From NCBI RefSeq assembly GCF_932526225.1, contig NC_064034.1, positions 20,983,747 to 21,047,746 on the forward strand: DNA of 64,000 nucleotides, written 5' to 3'. Source of the DNA: Nematostella vectensis. Taxonomy: Eukaryota > Cnidaria > Anthozoa > Actiniaria > Edwardsiidae. The position numbers and the translations under genes were made by a program. Below, one piece after another: positions 59,434 to 64,000 of the stretch. Every line of letters begins with the position of its first letter. Position 1 is the first letter of the stretch. The notes under the pieces were generated by a model. It had not been told where the DNA came from and did not search any database. It saw nothing but the letters and a program-made list of their open reading frames with translations.

Positions 59434-60050
59434 GTGACTATAAAAAAAAACAAGTGTGACATTGATTGTCACGCCGCGTGACAAGCGAATAAGCGTGAGA
59501 ATCAGCGTCATTTCATTGTGAGACATTACATAACTAGACTGCGTAACACTTGGTATTGTGCAACGTAAAACTGTTCTGCTTGGCTGGATTTCGTGACTCG
59601 AGAAGTGTGACATAACAATGGCTTGCTTGAGTGGATATCTGGACATCGACTGAAGCCTGTATCATTGGATCATCAGCCGTTGAAGATGCGTGACATGACG
59701 CCTGTTTGGCCGCTGCTGTGTAACATAGTATCCGCACATTGTCGCGTGACATATGCTTGACATGTGGATTTTGTGACTCGGAAAATGTGACATGGCGTGA
59801 CCAGTACAACTTTAATAAACATAAGTTTCAAATCACGAAATCTTTCAGGCGTTGGTATTACGTCAGAAGTCAATGTATTTTACTATCGAGTTGCGTTACA
59901 TTTGAACGTGGGTCACGTGGTCGGTCTGCTGTGGCGCATACCGTGTGCGTTGCGTGATGGATGTGGCTTATTGCGTGACTGATTCAACAGATTCATGGCA
60001 ATAACGTATGATTGCGTTATTTGTGGCGACTCGTGCATCAAGAGCGTGAC
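59434..60050 (+). other. GTGAC-rich segment
   Basis: GTGAC or GTCAC occurs 14 times in 617 bases, 12 of them as GTGAC on the + strand, often as GCGTGAC or TGTGAC. About one or two would be expected by chance on both strands. Spacing is irregular and no coding frame explains it. Confidence 0.6.
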
Positions 60051-62191
60051 GTCCCACTTCTGACACCATATAAGCTGACTAGGTCAACCGGGATGAATCA
60101 GCAAGCTTCAGATGCTCATAGCCGAATTCTCCTTACCGCCGAGAGTTCAATTCTGTCATTTCTCGTCTGGGAATAGCGCGTAGCTAATCATACCACGGTG
60201 ACCAATCGATTCCCTTGCAGTGTGCATTGAAATGGTTTAGGCTATATATTCTCACACTTACGACTTGTATTATTTGTAATCATAATGAGTTAGAATTGGC
60301 CCAGGTGCAACACAAATAGTATTCTCGAGATTAAAAATGTTCAACTTCTGCTTTAAATTTAGTAAGTGCAGATTTCAAACCATCTTTTTCTACTGCTTTC
60401 TATAATCTGTTTCAATCCTCGTCAATTCTTATCTCTTCTTTTTTTTTTGGTAGTCAATCTTAACGCGGAACCGGGGACACTCATTTCAAAATGCAACCGC
60501 ATATTGAAATTGTCAACACGTTCTGCTACAAGGCTGTAAAATACAAAGTTTCCATTTACGGTTACACCAAAAGGCAACCAAAGCACGCTTACGCCAAAAG
60601 GCCGCCAACGCGATGGATCATGGGAAAGGTCAGCTCTTAATTATGGAAGTAACATCTAAAGTGACAGTCCCTTAATGCCTGAAGGTGTTTGACTGCCTAT
60701 CAGTTATTCGATAACCCCCTAACCGCTATTACGTGCGTAGTTTGTCGGCGTGCGCAGGCGATGACAAATTATTTCAGCATCGTGTTTTGACTCTCTTAGT
60801 AATGACTCTCCCATAAGAAGATTACCAACGATAAGCGAGTACGCTAGCGCTATAAGCCGGTACAAGTGCATTTAGTTCTGTGTATGTAAGCACGATTAGG
60901 CAGCCCGACACACGGTGTTGTATTTGTCTCGTGCTTTTTGCTCCACATGTTGTTCGTCCTACAGTTCGTTTCTTGGTCAGGTGTACCCGTACGCCAGGTA
61001 ATGGACGTAATCTCTTTGAATCGCACAAAAAATAAACACATCTCCATTAGCTTAACCGCTTTTTGTAACATTATTTCATCTATTCATAAAGCAAATTGTT
61101 CGCGTATTGTTTTTCTTTTAGGCTATAGGTCTAGCTGCTCTCGTGTTCGCGTGTTTGTGTGAGACTACATGTTCTCGAGTCTGTCCTATTTTTTCTTCAC
61201 CATTTTTTTCAAGAGCAAAGTGATGACTTATTTATCACACTTTACATAGAATCCAGCAAAACAGAGAAAAAACTGGGAATGCATTTGCATTTAAAACCTC
61301 GATTAGGGGGTCGTGATCTCAAAGATAAGTCTCAAGTGTGTTTTCATTTATGGGCATAGTAATTATGATTTTAGAGGCGAGAAGTATTAAAATCACAGGT
61401 ATTTTTGTGGCTCCGGCCTATGTAATTACCTTTCAAGCTTTTCCTGCTGAACTTATAACTCTGCAAAATTTTAATCCGAAGTAGCAATATCGGCTTTCCT
61501 ACAGGTTAATTATAGCAAACCTCAGGCACCGGGTTAGGTATTGGAGCTGATTGACTTTCTGATCGATTTTGAAATTTATACGCCACTTGAGAGTGCAATT
61601 CTAACCTGATCCAAAAATATATTCTGCTGTACAAACATGTATTGTGTCTGATATTCTATACCCGCATTGAACCACCAAATGCCTGAAATCGCTTGGGGTA
61701 TCTGTGATGGAAATCCGCGACCATTTGCCCTTCTTTTCCGGCGAGAATAGCCACGCATTCCTGGCATGTTATTATCATAATTGGCCGCTTAGAAATCTCG
61801 TTTTTGTGTTGATCTTGTCTCTCTTTAATAGTGGTCAAGGTGCCCTGGGTCTCGGCCGGAATAACTCAGATTCTACCGCATCCACCACTTCGGATGCTCT
61901 TTTTTTTTCTCTTTTTTTTTTTTTCGGCCAAATTGCAAACTGCTCCGGGTTTCTAGCGCTATGACTGTCGCCATGAGCGTGATTCACGCCTGTGCGTCTG
62001 TCTAGGTGTGTGACAAGATGCTCATTACATCGCTGGTCTCCAAGGTATCTGATTGGCCGTAGTCTGTGTGTATACGGTCTCTGGATAAACTGGTCATTTG
62101 ACTTGGATAAACCGTTCGCCGTTTCATTATAAGCATATACAGTCACTGAAATAACGCCGGCAAAGGTCTTCTTTGACACGCTCTTCTGAGC
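60051..62191. other. no gene seen
   Basis: Mixed sequence. A 50-codon frame from 60491 (MQPHIEIVNTFCYKAV) and several others are unrecognised and unsupported. Confidence 0.35.
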
Positions 62192-62270
62192 ATGAAGAAG
62201 GGGAAAATGAGAATGGAGACGGGGAATTCTTCAACGAGGAAACTCGAGAAACCGGTCAAACAGAAGCGAG
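62192..62270 (+). CDS. candidate first coding exon, lysine-rich
   Basis: An ATG at 62192 opens 26 codons (MKKGKMRMETGNSSTRKLEK then PVKQKR) to a donor GCGAG|GTAAAA, phase 1. A TATA-like ATTATAAG lies about 60 bases upstream. The peptide is basic and unrecognised. If real, the gene reads to the right and has its next exon outside the window. Confidence 0.3.
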
Positions 62271-64000
62271 GTAAAAATAATAATTGTATAGTACCAATAT
62301 TAGGCATCGATTTGGATGTCAAATCCTCTTGTCCTTTGCAATGTCGGCAAGTTTGTAGAAAAAGCTCTCGTTGGTATTGTCATTCTCAAGTTAAAGATTC
62401 TTTCACCTATTTCGAGGGCATTGAATTTCTTGTTTACCAAGACCGTCCCTATGAAAACTCGGATCTTCGCTCTTTCTTACTTCAGATGTTCCAATTAGAG
62501 TTTTTTTCCTGTGCTTTGCTTTCCTGTGAGCCTTTTTCTTTTGACAGATCAATCGACATTCAATCGGTTAATTGACTTTTTATTATCTTACTTAGAATTA
62601 CAATTTTGCCAAGGAAAACTACGAATATCAGCATTGCAAATATTATTCCTCACTTGAAGCCGTGCGGACCGTATAAGTAAGAGAAGAGCGCGTATCTAGT
62701 GAACCTTGTAAAAGTGGCGATGTAAACTGTGGTGATCATGATTACAATGATCATGGTTTCTGATACAAAGTTCTTTTTAGATTTTCTACTATTCTAGGTT
62801 TTTTTAACCGAGTTGTAACTATCAAATCTTCAATATGGATATTCCCGCATGAATCATTCTTAACTAGAATATTCTAATCATTGTGAAAATTAGCAATGAG
62901 AAAAGAAACTAATCAAGAACATTTATTTTGCCGATTTTCACACTCGTATAGACAAACATGGTATACCGTTTATGGTAATTGCATTAACTTTATTTTGCCG
63001 TACTGTGGCATATATTTTCTTACTCTTATTACAAAATATGTATTTTTCGCTTTGGGTTTCAATGAGGAATTTTTTAAATTTTTTTTCTGCTCTTACCTAG
63101 GGCAAATGTCGTGGGGAAAATGTCACAATAGCAGTTTTCTAATGAAAATATTGCCTTTCTTTCATGTACAAATCGAATTGGTGTCAGATTAGGACGGATA
63201 GCTTTATTGTCGATTCTTGGTATTTTCCTAGAACAAAAGTAACCGACGAGCGACGGTTGAAATTAGATGAAACAAACCAAATCTCTCCATCTTCTGCCGC
63301 CGCTTTAAGGCTCTGACAACCATTTCTCCGACAAAAAAAAACCTATCATGACTCAAAATAATTACTATTTTTATATTCAACTCCCACTGGTTTTCTCCCC
63401 TGTTTCTAAGAAAACCTTTTGGTATTTCCCGTTAATGTAATGCTTTGTATGGATCCAAAAGGGAAATGAAAATTTTGCCAACTGTCTGTCTTATTTTCGC
63501 CTCATTTCATTCATTGCCATTTGCATTCCGATAAAACAAATAAACGACCACGAAACCCCGTGACCTGAATTTAGCGACAGCACCAACACTCCTTGTAGCA
63601 CTTGAAACGGACCGAACATCTATCGACAGAATATTCAGATTGAGACTCCTGAGAAATCCCGCTGTGCCTAACAAGCTATCAGAGGTTTCTTGTTATTGAA
63701 ACAAGCCGAAAAAGACGCGTTGATCACAATGCCTGACAAAATCTTATTGGCCGCTTTGAACGTAGGCGTGGGAAAATAAAAGCTCATTTCAAAAAAATAA
63801 TGGTGTGTTATAATCAAAACAAATTCGTCGTCATCTCATCATTTTCGCTATATTAAAAATAAACACAGTGAGCTTTTGGCGTCCCACTGAGCTAATAAGA
63901 AGTTTTTGAAAGCTCTCGATTATTTTTATTTTTTGAATTATATTGAGATCTTGTCTGCTGCCTAATTGATAGCGTCTGCGTCGCCGTTCTTGTGCGGACA
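62271..64000. other. no gene seen to the window end
   Basis: AT-rich sequence; an inverted GTGATCATGATTACAATGATCATGG lies near 62730. No supported exon, RNA gene or repeat array. Confidence 0.4.

Noticed and set aside
60491-60640. 50-codon frame MQPHIEIVNTFCYKAV...
   Set aside because: No recognisable domain, no promoter or splice support.

Overview
The window is a piece of an animal nuclear genome. It has one clear multi-exon gene with GT-AG introns, many minisatellites, a tRNA-derived SINE and several short non-autonomous DNA transposons. The AT-rich composition, intron structure and repeat types suggest a cnidarian, probably an anthozoan such as a sea anemone or coral. That placement is an inference, not a measurement. 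No bacterial, CRISPR or viral gene system was recognised.

The gene is an ERCC6L2-like SNF2 ATPase on the + strand. I traced 21 coding exons from 19934 to 42738; every internal junction is phase-consistent, giving 1482 codons after an unassigned first exon. In order they encode a Tudor-like domain, the first ATPase lobe ([18 protein letters not shown]), a CxCGSG...CC zinc-type motif between the lobes, the second lobe (STKAGG, QAQDRAYRIGQ), an acidic low-complexity region, the region found in the long human isoform (HEBO region), and a basic tail ending in two SILD(D/E)F motifs. Exon 1 is not settled; candidates are at 928-1039 and 10164-10227. The HEBO-region exon carries an in-frame TAA (40370-40372) at a position where the reading frame on both sides is conserved, so this allele may make a truncated protein, or the base may be wrong.

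The most unusual structure is how often tandem duplication has copied splice signals inside this one gene. The end of the intron before exon 2 is duplicated. The array before exon 8 is built from sequence like that intron's own 3' end. The 3' end of exon 10 with its donor is amplified into the intron. A decayed copy of the motif VI exon lies just before the real one. The acceptor of the last exon is repeated about every 81 bp five times upstream. The intron between exons 19 and 20 holds three successive minisatellites, including 4.5 kb of a 34-bp unit, and the intron after exon 20 holds a perfect 80-bp-arm palindrome.

Left flank (1-19900): a possible promoter and first exon; a 1-kb piggyBac-like MITE; a 30-bp minisatellite that reverses orientation; a SINE; a degenerate triplicated segment; interspersed repeats; a 1172-bp long-TIR element; and a 4.4-kb minisatellite of about 57-63 bp units with higher-order structure. 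Right flank (42740-64000): a second, inverted copy of the piggyBac-like MITE; a pogo/Tigger-like 41-42 bp array; three candidate promoter or first-exon regions (44080-44280, 50253-50506, 62192-62270); a GTGAC-rich segment; and otherwise AT-rich sequence without a recognisable gene.
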